From Bradyrhizobium viridifuturi (GTDB taxonomy: Bacteria > Pseudomonadota > Alphaproteobacteria > Rhizobiales > Xanthobacteraceae): a stretch of 64,000 nucleotides of DNA. Numbering within the stretch: the stretch's first letter is position 1; every line of letters starts with the position of its first letter. The notes beneath the pieces are model-generated. The model made no database searches and was not told the DNA's origin. It saw nothing but the letters and a program-made list of their open reading frames with translations. Positions 1 to 9,647 of the stretch are shown here, piece by piece. The translations under genes were made by a program, and so were the position numbers. The stretch is taken from contig NZ_LGTB01000028.1 in NCBI RefSeq assembly GCF_001238275.1, positions 1-64,000 of the forward strand, written 5' to 3'.

Positions 1-65
1 CTCGCTCCGCGAGCACCTCTGGGTGACGGGGATAAGCTGAGGCAGTTGTTTTCAATGCCGTGCGG

Positions 66-1042
66 CTACCCCGTCACCCGCTCCAGCTTCTGCAGGCAGC
101 GCGTCACGCGCACCGCGGCCGGCATCTCGGTGTCGGGAAAGCTGGTCTTCCAGTCGGTGACGCCGACCTCGCCGACATAGATGTCGCCGCGCGAATCCAG
201 CGCGATGCCGTGCGGCGCCAGGAATTTTCCGGTCTCGACCCCCGGGCCCTGCTCGCCGCCGAGCCGCGCGATGCGCTTGCCTTTGCCATCCACGATCGAC
301 AGCCGCGGGCCGAGATTGGGCACCTTGCGGTTGACGGCCATGCCGGGGCCGAGCTCGCCGATCACGAAATTCGGCTGCTTGCCGCTTCCGCAGCAGCACA
401 GCGCGCAGGGCCGATGCAGATTGTTCCACTGCGTCTCGTATCTGCCGTTGCCGTCGAACACCTGGACGCGGTGGTTCTCGCGGTCCGCGACATAGACGAA
501 GCCGTCGGCGTCGGTCGCGATGTTGTGCACGATGTTGAACTGGCCGGGATCGGTGCCGGGCTCGCCCCAGGTTTGATCAACCGGCCGTCCGGGGTGTATT
601 TGTGGACGCAGGCGTTGCCGTAGCCGTCCGAGACGTAGATCTCGCCTTTCGGCGACAGCGCGGTATGGGTGCAGCGATGGAACGGCTCGCCGCTCATGAA
701 CGGCGCCGGCTTGTTCGGAATGCCGATCGTCAGCAGCACCTTGCCGTCGGTCGAGCATTTGCGCACGGTGTGGTCGCCGTCGTCGGTGCAATAGAGATTG
801 TCGTCGGCGTCGATATGCAGACCGTGCGCGCGGGCGAACACGCCTTCGCCCCAGCTCCGGAGGAAGTTTCCCTCGCGGTCGAGCACCACCATCGGGTGGT
901 CGCCGCGGTTGAACACATAGACACGGTCCTTGCTGTCCACCGCGACGGACGCGACATCGGTCAGGCTCCAGCCATCGGGCAGCTTTGCGAAATTCTCGAC
1001 GACGCGATAGCGGTGCTCGCCGTCGCCCAGGATGGTTGGCAT
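66..1042 (-). CDS. NHL-repeat (peptidyl-amidating-lyase-like) beta-propeller protein, frameshifted
   Basis: The protein is a run of NHL-type beta-propeller repeats: blades read like DSKDRVYVFNRGDHPMVV, DADDNLYCTDDGDHTV and DADGFVYVADRENHRVQV, the pattern of peptidyl-alpha-hydroxyglycine amidating lyase-like proteins. It probably binds or cleaves a small substrate, but no substrate is evident. The start is the ATG at 1040-1042. The reading frame breaks near 572-574: the first part ends in YTPDGRLIK, and the natural continuation TWGEPGTDPGQF lies in another frame. One extra A in the AAA run restores a protein of about 325 residues ending at 66. It is the last gene of a minus-strand group with the monooxygenase upstream. 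The fold is clear; the exact role is unknown. Confidence 0.8.
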
Positions 1043-1065
1043 TGTCTGTCCTCTCTCTCTCTCTC

Positions 1066-1168
1066 GTCATTCCGGGATGCACGCGCGTGGGCCAGGAATC
1101 CATTCATCCGCAGAGCGTGGGGCCCAATGGATTCCGGGCTCGACGCTTACGCGTCGCCCCGGAATGAC
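1066..1168. repeat. Dispersed palindromic intergenic repeat (GTCATTCCGGG type)
   Basis: An inverted repeat has GTCATTCCGGG at 1066-1076 and CCCGGAATGAC at 1158-1168, enclosing internal partial dyads around AATCCATT and ATGGATT. I recognise this layout as a dispersed Bradyrhizobium-type intergenic repeat that can fold into a long hairpin. It lies between the NHL gene and the monooxygenase gene. A short CT-dinucleotide run precedes it at 1049-1065. Confidence 0.7.
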
Positions 1169-1179
1169 GGTGGTGGTTG

Positions 1180-2967
1180 TTACGCAAACTTCGCCACCGG
1201 CGCGACGTCGCGCGGCAACAGCCCTTCCTCGATCGCCTTGATCTGCAGCGCCAGATAGCGCGAGTTGATGCGGCATTGCGCGAGGCTGCCGGCGATGAAC
1301 CAGAGGCCGGGCTGCGGCGTGCGGGTGTACATGTTGCGCAGCTCCTGGCCGTCGCCAAAGCCCCAGATCGGGCCGACGCGTGCGGCCATCGCCTCGCCGA
1401 ACAGTTTCTTCACCAGCCCTTCCTGCGGCCGGTAGCCGGTCGCGAGCACGATGAGGTCGGCCTCTATCGTCTCGCCGTTCTTCAGCCGCGCGCCGTCGCT
1501 GACGAAGGTCTCGATGTCGGAAAACTGCTTCAGCGCGACCGCGCCGCTCGCGACGAGGTCGGAGCAGCCGACGTTGAAGTAATAGCCGCCGCCACGGGTG
1601 AGGTACTTGAACTGCCAGCCGGTGCCGCCGTCGCCGAAATCGAGCTTGAAGCCCTTGCGGGCGAGACCGTCGAGCAGCGGCTTGTCGAGCTCCTTCGACT
1701 GCTCGGTCATCAGCACATGGCTGCGCTTGGCCAGCACCAGCGGCATCGAGGTCGCGATCAAATCGTTGTCCTCGAGCGAGCCTTCATTATAGGCGGCGTA
1801 GGCCAGCTGCGCCGACGGCTCGATATTGGTGATCAGGGTCGGGGAGCGCTGCACCAGCGTCACCGCGGCGCCGGAGGAATGCAGGTCCTGCGCGATGTCG
1901 TGGCCGCTGTTGCCGGTGCCGATCACCAGCGCACGCTTGCCGGTCCAGCTCTCGCCGTCCTCGTAGCGGCTGGAATGCAGCACCTTGCCGGAAAAATTCT
2001 TCAGGCCTGACATGTCGGGCAGGTTGGGGATACCGCTGACGCCGGTTGCCATCACGACATGGCGCGGCCGCATGGTCCGCGTCGTGCCGTCGGTGCGGCG
2101 CAGCTCGACGGTCCAGCGGCCCGGGGCATCGTCGTAGCTGCCGCCCAGAAATTCCGTGCCGGTCCAGAAGTTCAGCTCCATGGCATCGACATAGGATTCG
2201 AACCAGTTGGCGAGCTTGTCCTTCGGGATGTAGGTCGGCCAGTTCGGCGGGAACGGCATGTAGGGCATGTGATTGACCTGCACCTGGTTGTGCAGGGTCA
2301 GCGCGTGGTAGCGCTTGCGCCAATTGTCGCCGACGCGCGCCTCGCGGTCGACGATCAGCGCGTCGATCTTGAGCTGTTGCAGCCGGGCGGCGATCGCAAG
2401 CCCCGCCTGTCCGCCGCCGACCACCAGCACATCCGGATCGCGATCGGCATACTCGGTGGATGCCTTGCGCAGGTCGAGCCAGTTGGGGCCGCGGAAGTCG
2501 CGGGAATAGGCCTGTCCGCGCGGCCGCGTATGGCCTTGCTGCTCCTCAAAACCCTTGAGCTCCTCGAGTGCGGTCAGCAAGGTCCAGGCCTTCAGCCGGT
2601 CGCCGTCGGCGGCGTCAGGGATCAGCCGTACGATACCGTGGCCGCGGCCGGTGGCGGTCTCGAACTTGAAGATCGCCTCGATCGAACTGGTGCCCGCGCG
2701 CGTCACCCGGCGCGGCGCCGCGCGCTCGGCATCGATGCGGAAGTCGTGCGGCGCACTGCGGCGCGCATGTGCCGGCAGTTCCTCGATGATCGCAAAGGCG
2801 CGGTTGACGGTCTGGATGTTCCAGCTCAGCGCCAGCACGTCGCGCCAATAGCTGTCAGGGTGGAACAGCGGCTTCAGCAGCACATCGTCGGGGCTCGCCA
2901 GCGCATCCTCGAACTGCACAAGCCAATTGTCGGCGGCGACCGAAATATCGTCCGTCTTGTCGAGCAT
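1180..2967 (-). CDS. FAD-dependent (FMO-like) monooxygenase with N-terminal NTF2-like domain
   Basis: This 595-residue protein has an NTF2/SnoaL-like N-terminal region (about residues 10-140) followed by a flavin monooxygenase core. The FAD-binding GGGQAG is at 184-189, the FMO/BVMO-like FSGKVLHSSRY motif at about 325-335, and the NADPH-binding GTGNSGHD at 350-357. These are the motifs of class B flavin monooxygenases, which use NADPH and oxygen to insert one oxygen atom into a substrate. The start ATG is at 2965-2967. Neighbours (DUF2855 protein, acyl-CoA synthetase, nitronate monooxygenase, all on the same strand) suggest a catabolic cluster for an unidentified compound. The family assignment is firm; the substrate is not. 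Confidence 0.9.
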   Translation of the reverse strand: MLDKTDDISVAADNWLVQFEDALASPDDVLLKPLFHPDSYWRDVLALSWNIQTVNRAFAIIEELPAHARRSAPHDFRIDAERAAPRRVTRAGTSSIEAIFKFETATGRGHGIVRLIPDAADGDRLKAWTLLTALEELKGFEEQQGHTRPRGQAYSRDFRGPNWLDLRKASTEYADRDPDVLVVGGGQAGLAIAARLQQLKIDALIVDREARVGDNWRKRYHALTLHNQVQVNHMPYMPFPPNWPTYIPKDKLANWFESYVDAMELNFWTGTEFLGGSYDDAPGRWTVELRRTDGTTRTMRPRHVVMATGVSGIPNLPDMSGLKNFSGKVLHSSRYEDGESWTGKRALVIGTGNSGHDIAQDLHSSGAAVTLVQRSPTLITNIEPSAQLAYAAYNEGSLEDNDLIATSMPLVLAKRSHVLMTEQSKELDKPLLDGLARKGFKLDFGDGGTGWQFKYLTRGGGYYFNVGCSDLVASGAVALKQFSDIETFVSDGARLKNGETIEADLIVLATGYRPQEGLVKKLFGEAMAARVGPIWGFGDGQELRNMYTRTPQPGLWFIAGSLAQCRINSRYLALQIKAIEEGLLPRDVAPVAKFA

Positions 2968-3078
2968 CGGGCGTTTCCCGTCATCGGCCGCCCTTGGTCA
3001 GTTGCCTGGCGGCGTTCCCATTGCGGCAAAGCCTATACCCATTGGCGAGGCCGCAGAAAGGGCGCGACGGGATATCGC

Positions 3079-4164
3079 CTATTCGGCCAGCGACAGGATC
3101 AAGCCCTGATCCGGCGGAACGCGGCCCTGCAGGGTATCGAGATAGGCCTCGCGCACCGCGGCCGGGCCGCGCCGCTCGACGACATCGAGCCAATCGGGCA
3201 GATGTGGCACGAGCTCGGTCCATGCGGCGCCAAAGCGCTGGTCGATGCCGCCGGGCCCCCATTCCTTGGCGCGCTTGCGGATCTGGTCGGGTGCGAAGAA
3301 CCACATCGGTTTGGCGCCGGGCAGCGTCGGCTCGGCCGGCTCGCTCGCGCGATGCGTGAGGCCGACCCGGCCGGAATAGACCATCTGATCGCCGAAGTGC
3401 CGGTGCAGGGCCTCGCGCAGCGCGCTGTTGCCGGCCATGTCGACATAGGCGACGGGCTCGGCCGGCGGAATCGCCGCGACCTGGTCATAGGTGACGACGT
3501 CGTCATAGCAGCCGAGCGAAGTGACGAAATCGACATTGCCTTTCGAGGTCAGACCGATCACCCGGATACCACGTCGGTGCAGCAGATGGGCGAGGCCGAA
3601 TGCGGTCTTGCTCGAGGCCGATGACAGGATGACGCGGCGGGCGCCGTAGAATTCATTCTCGGCGAGGAAGTCGTCGACCAGGAACGACAGCATGAACAGC
3701 GGCAACATCAGCGCGCGGAAATCGCCCTGCTGGCCGGCATAGGTCGGATCGCCGGAGACGCGGGCGTAGGCGTTGTAGACCGGCGACACCTCTTGCCGGT
3801 GCGCGGCGCCATCGCGCAGGCCGCGCTTGCTGACGTCGGCGGCCTCGATCACGAGATGCGTCGCCATCGGGAAATAGCCGAACAGCGTTTCGCCGACGGC
3901 GACAGCGGGATGCTTCGAGGCCAGCACCTCGCCAAAGCCCCACACCGGAATGATGCCGTAGCCCTCGGGCGCCGGGAACAGGTGCCAGTATTTCAGCTGC
4001 TCGCCGATCACGGCGTAGGTGATGTTGTTGGCGGTGAAGGCGAAGCGCGTCACTTTCACCAGCAGCGCATCGGGCGGCAGCGCCGCGGCATCGGGCAATC
4101 GCGTCTCGATCACCTTGCACTGCTGCAGGTCGTTGCGGATGACGATGAAGTCGGTGGAGTTCAT
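3079..4164 (-). CDS. DUF2855 family protein
   Basis: The 361-residue protein matches the DUF2855 family in length and in its conserved segments, such as FTANNITYAVIGEQLKYW near the N-terminus, YGIIPVWGFGEV, and a Rossmann-like stretch SSASSKTAFGLAHLL at about 190-205. The last segment resembles the cofactor region of medium-chain reductases, so a quinone-reductase-like role is possible but unproven. It starts at the ATG at 4162-4164. It lies about 110 bases upstream of the monooxygenase gene on the same strand and could share its transcript. The family is clear; the function is unknown. Confidence 0.85.
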   Translation of the reverse strand: MNSTDFIVIRNDLQQCKVIETRLPDAAALPPDALLVKVTRFAFTANNITYAVIGEQLKYWHLFPAPEGYGIIPVWGFGEVLASKHPAVAVGETLFGYFPMATHLVIEAADVSKRGLRDGAAHRQEVSPVYNAYARVSGDPTYAGQQGDFRALMLPLFMLSFLVDDFLAENEFYGARRVILSSASSKTAFGLAHLLHRRGIRVIGLTSKGNVDFVTSLGCYDDVVTYDQVAAIPPAEPVAYVDMAGNSALREALHRHFGDQMVYSGRVGLTHRASEPAEPTLPGAKPMWFFAPDQIRKRAKEWGPGGIDQRFGAAWTELVPHLPDWLDVVERRGPAAVREAYLDTLQGRVPPDQGLILSLAE

Positions 4165-4182
4165 GGCGATGATCCCGGCTTC

Positions 4183-4280
4183 AGATCATGATGCGTTTCC
4201 ATGGAATCGCATCATGATCTAATCTTTGTTTGGGCATGATCTTCTCGGAAACCGGTTTCCACTTTTCCGGATCATGCTCT
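4183..4280. repeat. Double palindromic repeat (GATCATGATGCG / GCATGATC type)
   Basis: Two adjacent dyads are present. The first spans 4183-4220, with GATCATGATGCG at 4184-4195 and CGCATCATGATC at 4208-4219; almost the whole 38 bases are palindromic around CCATGG. The second spans 4234-4277, with GCATGATC and GATCATGC flanking the core CGGAAACCGGTTTCC. Related pieces recur in this window near 22850, 30343 and 39446, so this is a dispersed element. Confidence 0.7.
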
Positions 4281-4366
4281 AGATGCGGCTGCATCGTTGC
4301 GTCGATTGCCGGTCGTTTGCAACAGCAACTAAGTTTCAAACGCCGTTCGCTTCACCGTCACATCGT

Positions 4367-5884
4367 TCAGCGAAGCTGCCCTTCGCGGTAGAGGTCGCGC
4401 AGCTTGCGCTTGAAGATCTTGCCGGTGGCCTCGCGCGGCAGCGCATCCATGAAGCGGATGTCGCGCGGCACCTTGAAATTGGCGAGCTTGCCGCGCAGGA
4501 AATCCTGGATCGCTGCTGCCGACAGCGTGGCGCCGGTCTCCGGCTCGACGCAGGCGAACAGCCGCTCGCCATACTCGTCGTCGGGCACGCCGAACACCGC
4601 GCAGTCACGCACGCCGTCCATGCCGATCAGGGTATTCTCGATCTCCGCGGGATAGATGTTGACGCCGCCCGAGATCACCATGTCGCGCTTGCGGTCGCAC
4701 AGGAACAGATAGCCGTCGGCGTCGAGATAGCCGACATCGCCGACGCTGATCAGGCCGTCGCGGTCGGCCTCGGCGCGCGCCTTGGCGTTGCCGTGGTAAT
4801 CGAAATCCGAAGTCGCGGTCTGGCGCATGAAGATCTCGCCGGGCTCGCCGACGTCGCATTCCGTCCCGTCGGGGCGGAAGGTCTTGACGATGCCGCCCTC
4901 GATGGCGCGGCCGACGGTGCCGGGCTTGGCCAGCGCCTCGGCCGACGAATGCCAGACCGGGATGCCGGTCTCGGTCGAGCCGAGATATTCGTTGATCACA
5001 GGTCCCCACCATTCGATCATCGCGCGCTTGACGTCGACCGGGCAGGGAGCCGCGCCGTGCACGATGAAGCGCAGCGACGACAAATCGTAGCGGCGACGCG
5101 TCTCCTCGGGCAGCCGCAGCAGCCGCACGAACATGGTCGGCACCATGTGCATGTGGGTGACGCGGTGGCGCGCGATCAATTGCAGCAGGTCCTCGGGATC
5201 GAAGCGCGGCTCGAGCACGATCGCGCAGCCGTTGCGGAACGCGAGCATGCCGTAGGAGTGCGGCGCCGAATGGTACATCGGGCCGTTCATCAGGATCACC
5301 TGGCCCTCGTTCGGCTTGACGCCGTAGGTGAGGGCGCCGACGCGGGCGGCCGCCGCCTGTTGCTCGGGCCGCATCGGCTTGCGCTTGACGCCCTTCGGCA
5401 GTCCCGTTGTGCCCGAGGTGTAGAACATCGGCGCCGCGCCGATCGGCGCGTCGGTCAGCGGCTGATGCGTGTCGCGCCAGTCGTCCCAGTCGGTCATGCC
5501 GTCGGGCACGCGGGTGAGCGCGGGCGTCACGCCATAGGCCGCGGCGATCTCCGGCGGCGTGGTCACGACCAGCAGCTTGATCGAAGGCGGCAACCCGTCG
5601 CGGATCTGCGGCAGCAGATCGGCGTGGCAGACCAGCGTATCGGCGCCGCTGTCGGTGAGGATGTAGGCGACCTCGTCGGCCTTCAGATGCCAGTTGATCG
5701 GCACCACCGGGCTGCCGAGCGCGGCGGAGGCAGCGACCACCTCGAACAGCGCGAAGTCATTGCGCAGCATCATGCCGACCGGCTTGCCGCCCTGCACGCC
5801 GAGCGCGCGCAGGCCGGTGGCCGCCCGCGCGATGCGGGCGTGAATGTCGCTATAGCTGATCTGTCGGTCGCCGCTGATGATCAT
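4367..5884 (-). CDS. AMP-binding acyl-CoA synthetase
   Basis: The protein (505 residues) is an adenylate-forming acyl-CoA ligase. It carries the P-loop-like YTSGTTGLPKG at 155-165, a YLGSTETG motif, a GDVGYLDADGYLFLCDR motif, the hinge DMVISGGVNIYPAEIE, and the C-terminal lysine motif PREATGKIFKRKL. Such enzymes activate a carboxylic acid with ATP and transfer it to CoA. The immediate neighbour is a nitronate monooxygenase gene 29 bases upstream, so the two are probably co-transcribed. The acid activated cannot be read from sequence; fatty, aromatic or steroid side-chain acids are all possible. Confidence 0.92.
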   Translation of the reverse strand: MIISGDRQISYSDIHARIARAATGLRALGVQGGKPVGMMLRNDFALFEVVAASAALGSPVVPINWHLKADEVAYILTDSGADTLVCHADLLPQIRDGLPPSIKLLVVTTPPEIAAAYGVTPALTRVPDGMTDWDDWRDTHQPLTDAPIGAAPMFYTSGTTGLPKGVKRKPMRPEQQAAAARVGALTYGVKPNEGQVILMNGPMYHSAPHSYGMLAFRNGCAIVLEPRFDPEDLLQLIARHRVTHMHMVPTMFVRLLRLPEETRRRYDLSSLRFIVHGAAPCPVDVKRAMIEWWGPVINEYLGSTETGIPVWHSSAEALAKPGTVGRAIEGGIVKTFRPDGTECDVGEPGEIFMRQTATSDFDYHGNAKARAEADRDGLISVGDVGYLDADGYLFLCDRKRDMVISGGVNIYPAEIENTLIGMDGVRDCAVFGVPDDEYGERLFACVEPETGATLSAAAIQDFLRGKLANFKVPRDIRFMDALPREATGKIFKRKLRDLYREGQLR

Positions 5885-5913
5885 ACCGGGTCTCTCCAGG
5901 CGATCGTCCAGCG

Positions 5914-6885
5914 TCAGGCGCTGGCCTTCATGAAGTCGTTGCGCGCCTCATTAAACTCCGCCTTCAGCCGCGTCACCAGTTCGGCGACCGGCGGGGCGTC
6001 GACGATCTGGCCGATGCCCTGGCCCGAGCCCCAGATGTCGCGCCAGGCCTTGGCCTTGGTGTTGCCGCCGGAGCCGAAATTCATCTTGGACTTGTCGGCA
6101 ACCGGCAGGTTGGCCGGGTCGAGCCCGGCTGCGGCGATCGACGGCCCGAGGTAGTTGCCGTGCACGCCCGTGAACAGGTTCGAATAGACGATGTCGTGCG
6201 CGGCGTGCTCGGTCAGCGCCTGCTTGTACCTGATGTCGGCGTTGGCTTCCGCGGTCGCGATGAAGCGGGTGCCCATGTAGGCGAGGTCGGCGCCGAGCGC
6301 GAGGGCGGACGCGATGCTCCAGCCGTCGGAGATCGCGCCCGACAGCAGGATCGTGCCCTTGAACCACTGCTTGACCTCGCGCACCAGCGCGAACGGCGAC
6401 AGCGTGCCGGCATGGCCGCCGGCGCCGGCGCACACCAGGATCAATCCGTCGACGCCCTGCTCGGCGGCCTTGCGGGCGTGCTTCACGTTGATGACGTCGT
6501 GGAACACGACGCCGCCGTAGGAATGCGCGGCCTCGACGATCTCGGACGGCGGACGCAGCGAGGTGATGATCACGGGCACCTTGTGCTTCACGCAGGTTTC
6601 CATGTCGCGCATCAGGCGGTCGTTGGAGGCGTGGCAGATCTGGTTGACGGCGTAGGGCGCGACCTTCTTCTCCGGATGCAGCGCCTGGTACTCGCCGAGC
6701 TCGTTCTCGATCTGGGTCAGCCATTCGCCGAGCTTCTCGGCCGGGCGGGCGTTCAGCGCCGGGAACGAGCCGACGATGCCGGCCTTGCACTGCGCGATCA
6801 CGAGCTCGGGCCCCGACACGATGAACAGCGGGGAGCCGACGACCGGCAATTCGAGCTTGTTGGCGAGCGAAGCGGGCAGCGACAT
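5914..6885 (-). CDS. Nitronate monooxygenase (2-nitropropane dioxygenase family)
   Basis: The 323-residue protein belongs to the FMN-dependent nitronate monooxygenase family. It starts VVGSPLFIVSGPELVIAQ, has the central SFPALN segment, and carries the FMN/active-site region VCAGAGGHAGTLSPF at about residues 170-185, including the conserved histidine. The open frame extends further upstream, but the ATG at 6883-6885 is preceded by a strong GGAGGAT ribosome-binding site and gives the normal family N-terminus. It probably heads the minus-strand block with the acyl-CoA synthetase and lies divergent to a LysR gene that is a plausible regulator. Family members often act on alkyl nitronates or serve as general flavin oxidases. 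Confidence 0.9.
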   Translation of the reverse strand: MSLPASLANKLELPVVGSPLFIVSGPELVIAQCKAGIVGSFPALNARPAEKLGEWLTQIENELGEYQALHPEKKVAPYAVNQICHASNDRLMRDMETCVKHKVPVIITSLRPPSEIVEAAHSYGGVVFHDVINVKHARKAAEQGVDGLILVCAGAGGHAGTLSPFALVREVKQWFKGTILLSGAISDGWSIASALALGADLAYMGTRFIATAEANADIRYKQALTEHAAHDIVYSNLFTGVHGNYLGPSIAAAGLDPANLPVADKSKMNFGSGGNTKAKAWRDIWGSGQGIGQIVDAPPVAELVTRLKAEFNEARNDFMKASA

Positions 6886-7065
6886 TGTTCGGATCCTCCA
6901 TGGGGGAACCGCCCGGACGGCAGCCGGAGCGGATCGCGATGTGTTGTGATGGCCGGAGCGACGGCTCTTCTGGCGCCGCAATATAGGGCTGGACGGCCGC
7001 ATCATGGCGTTCAATATTGAACGGCCGATTGGCCAGAAATGAACAGGGCGCAGGCGGGCGGGCGC

Positions 7066-7953
7066 ATGGACTGGGAGCTTTGCAAAACATTCGTCGCGGT
7101 GGCGGAGACGCGGAGCCTTGCCGGCGCGGCGCGGCGGCTGCGCATCAGCCATCCCACCGTCGGCCGCAACGTCGCGGCGCTCGAGAAGCAGCTCGGCACC
7201 CGGCTGTTCGCCCGTTCCAATGACGGTCTGTCGCTGACCTCGCATGGCCGCAAGTTCCGCGAACATGCCGAAGCGATGGCGGCGGCGGCGCTGCGCGCGG
7301 AAGCCTCTGCCTCCGCGACCGGCGAGCAGGCGCGCGGCGTCGTCAAGCTGTCGATCGGCGCGACGCTGGCGGCGCACTGGCTGATGCCGCGGCTCGGGCC
7401 GTTCCTGCGCGACCACGCCAATATCCAGCTCGAGATCATCACCCATCCGTTTCCGGCCAGCGTCCGCCGCCGCGAGGCCGACGTGGTGCTGCGGCCGGTC
7501 GATGCCGGGGATGAGAACCTGATCGGGCGCAGGATCGGGCGGCTCGGCGCCGGCTTCTATGCCTCGCGCACCTATGCGGCCGGCCGCAAGCTTCCGGAGC
7601 GGCCGGACGAATGGAAGGGCCACAGCGTGATCGGGTTTGCCGACCAGGCCTCGAATGCGCGGCTGGCGCGGTGGAGTGATGTCATCACCTGGCAGGGCAC
7701 GACGGTGATGCGCTGTTCCTCGCAGGGCGACATGCTTGCCGCGGCGCGCGCCGGGCTCGGGATCTGCGCGCTATCCTGCCTGGTCGGGGCCGACTATTCC
7801 GATCTGGTTCGGGTCGCGCCGCAAAAGCTCTCGAGCCTCTCCGATCTCTGGCTGCTCGCGCATCCCGATCTGGTGGAGCTTCCGTCGGTGCGGGCGGTGA
7901 TCGGCTTCGTCACCGATTGCGCGCGCGAGGACCGGATCAGGCTGCGCGGCTAG
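7066..7953 (+). CDS. LysR-family transcriptional regulator
   Basis: The N-terminal winged helix-turn-helix is typical of LysR: FVAVAETRSLAGAARRLRIS, then HPTVGRNVAALEKQLGTRLF. It is followed by a substrate-binding domain (VKLSIGATLAAHWLMP onward). The start at 7066 gives the usual LysR N-terminus MDWELCK; an in-frame ATG at 7039 would add nine residues. The gene points away from the nitronate monooxygenase/acyl-CoA synthetase block, and about 180 bases separate the two starts, so it may control that block and itself. No clear LysR box was resolved in the gap. Confidence 0.9.
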   Translation: MDWELCKTFVAVAETRSLAGAARRLRISHPTVGRNVAALEKQLGTRLFARSNDGLSLTSHGRKFREHAEAMAAAALRAEASASATGEQARGVVKLSIGATLAAHWLMPRLGPFLRDHANIQLEIITHPFPASVRRREADVVLRPVDAGDENLIGRRIGRLGAGFYASRTYAAGRKLPERPDEWKGHSVIGFADQASNARLARWSDVITWQGTTVMRCSSQGDMLAAARAGLGICALSCLVGADYSDLVRVAPQKLSSLSDLWLLAHPDLVELPSVRAVIGFVTDCAREDRIRLRG

Positions 7954-8134
7954 AACGCATGTTCATAAAATCCGAGATGTCTGTTTTGGAGAATGAAGCG
8001 GCCACGCGATCTGATCAAAGGGATTCCGCCTTGTGACCCGAAGCGGACTCCGTGCCTATCCAAAAGAGCTGGTTTTTCGAACTAGGAGCGTGCAGACTTC
8101 GATCCGGCAACCTATGCTCGTGCGGAGGGCTTGG

Positions 8135-9624
8135 ATGGGAAGCTCGGTGAAAAACAAAAACGACAAGGGTCCAAATCGGCGCGACGTTTTGCTGGCAAGT
8201 ACAGCGCTTGCTGCTGCGTCTGCGATAGCGGGTTCAAATGAGAGCGTGTTGGCGCAATCTCGTCCTACGCCGGCTGGGCCTCCCAACATCGTCTACTTCC
8301 TGGTTGATAATCTTGGATATGGTGAGCTTGGCTGCTACGGCGGCGGCATACTGCGGGGCGCAGCTACCAACCGAATTGATGCATTCGCGACCGAGGGGAT
8401 GAAGCTCCTCAACTTCGCGCCGGAGGCGCAGTGCACTCCGTCGCGATCCGCTTTCCTGACCGGCCGCTACGCGATCCGCTCCGGGAACCACACCGTCGCG
8501 CTGCCCGGCGATGATGGCGGCCTGGTTGCCTGGGAGCGCACGATCGGTGACGTTCTGTCGGCCAAGGGCTACGCCACGGCGTGCGTAGGCAAATGGCATG
8601 TCGGCGCCTCGCAAGGCCGTTGGCCGACCGACCATGGTTTCGACGAATGGTACGGGCCGCCACGGACGTGGGACGAATCTTATTGGCCAGAAGATCCCTG
8701 GTACAATCCGAAGCGCGACGGCGTCACGAGCATGCTGGAGGCGCGCAGAGGAGAGACGCCGCGGCCGGTCAAGCAACTCGATCTAGCCGTTCGACGTGAT
8801 GTCGATGTCGAGTTCTCGATCGCGCCAAGTCGTTCATGAAGCGGAGCGTTGCAGCGAAGAAGCCGTTCTTCCTCTACTTCAACCACTCGATGATGCACAT
8901 GCCGACGATTCCCCGCGCGGAGTTCAAAGGAAAGTCGGGCCAAGGCGAATGGGCGGACTGCCTGCTCGAGCTCGACTCGGACTTCGGCGCGGTGCTCGAC
9001 ACGTTGAAAGAACTGGGTGTCGACGACAACACGATCGTGGTGTTCTCAGGCGACAATGGGCCTGAGGAGCTGGAGCCATGGCGCGGACATTCCGGCTTCT
9101 TTGACGGGTCTTATTTCACCGGCATGGAGGGATCGTTACGCACGCCGTGCCTGATCCGATATCCAGGCCGGGTCCCGCCTGGGCGTCAAAGCAACGAAGT
9201 CGTTCACATCACCGACATGTTCACGACACTGGCGCGTTGGGCCGGAACCGACGCCCCGAGCGATCGGGTGATCGACGGCGTGGATCAACGGGACTTTCTG
9301 GAAGGTAAGCAGGAGGCGTCGGCGCGTGACGGCTTTCCGTACTGGATGGGAGATACGCTCTACGGGGTTAAATGGCGCAACTTCAAGATGGTAATGTATC
9401 TGCAGCGCAGCAGCCTCGAACCGTCGCTGAAGTTGGCAAGCCCGCATATCGTGAACCTGACGGTCGATCCGAAGGAGCGTAAAGCGATCGACCTGCCTTA
9501 CATGCACAGTTGGACTGCGGTGCACTTCGGCGAAATCCTGAAGAACTTCGGCGCAAGTGTGAAGCGTGAAGCATTGATTCCTGCCGGGGCACCGCTGGAC
9601 CACGTACCTGCTCGAAGGGCATGA
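8135..9624 (+). CDS. Arylsulfatase, Tat-exported, frameshifted
   Basis: The N-terminus holds a twin-arginine signal (RRDVLLASTALAAASA) and the catalytic signature CTPSRSAFLTGRY at about residues 105-117; its cysteine would be converted to formylglycine. KWHVG, the metal-site segment FSGDNGPEE and a late MGDTLYGVKW segment complete a type I sulfatase that would hydrolyse sulfate esters in the periplasm. The frame breaks at about 8813: restoring one T in GAGTTCTCG gives EFLDRAKSFMKRS and joins both halves. The ATG at 8135 has a GGAGGG site four bases upstream. The following outer-membrane gene starts 23 bases later, suggesting an operon. No anaerobic-type maturase is nearby. Confidence 0.85.
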
Positions 9625-9647
9625 CGCTTCACATCGTGGGGGAAACG

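Noticed and set aside
4283..6154. A plus-strand frame of about 620 codons opposite the acyl-CoA synthetase
   Set aside because: Its residues follow the antisense pattern of the ligase gene, which has all its motifs; no ribosome site is seen.
8135..9624. Sulfatase as a true pseudogene
   Set aside because: Only one base in a TT run is needed to restore it, the active-site motif is intact, and the defect matches the window-wide error pattern.
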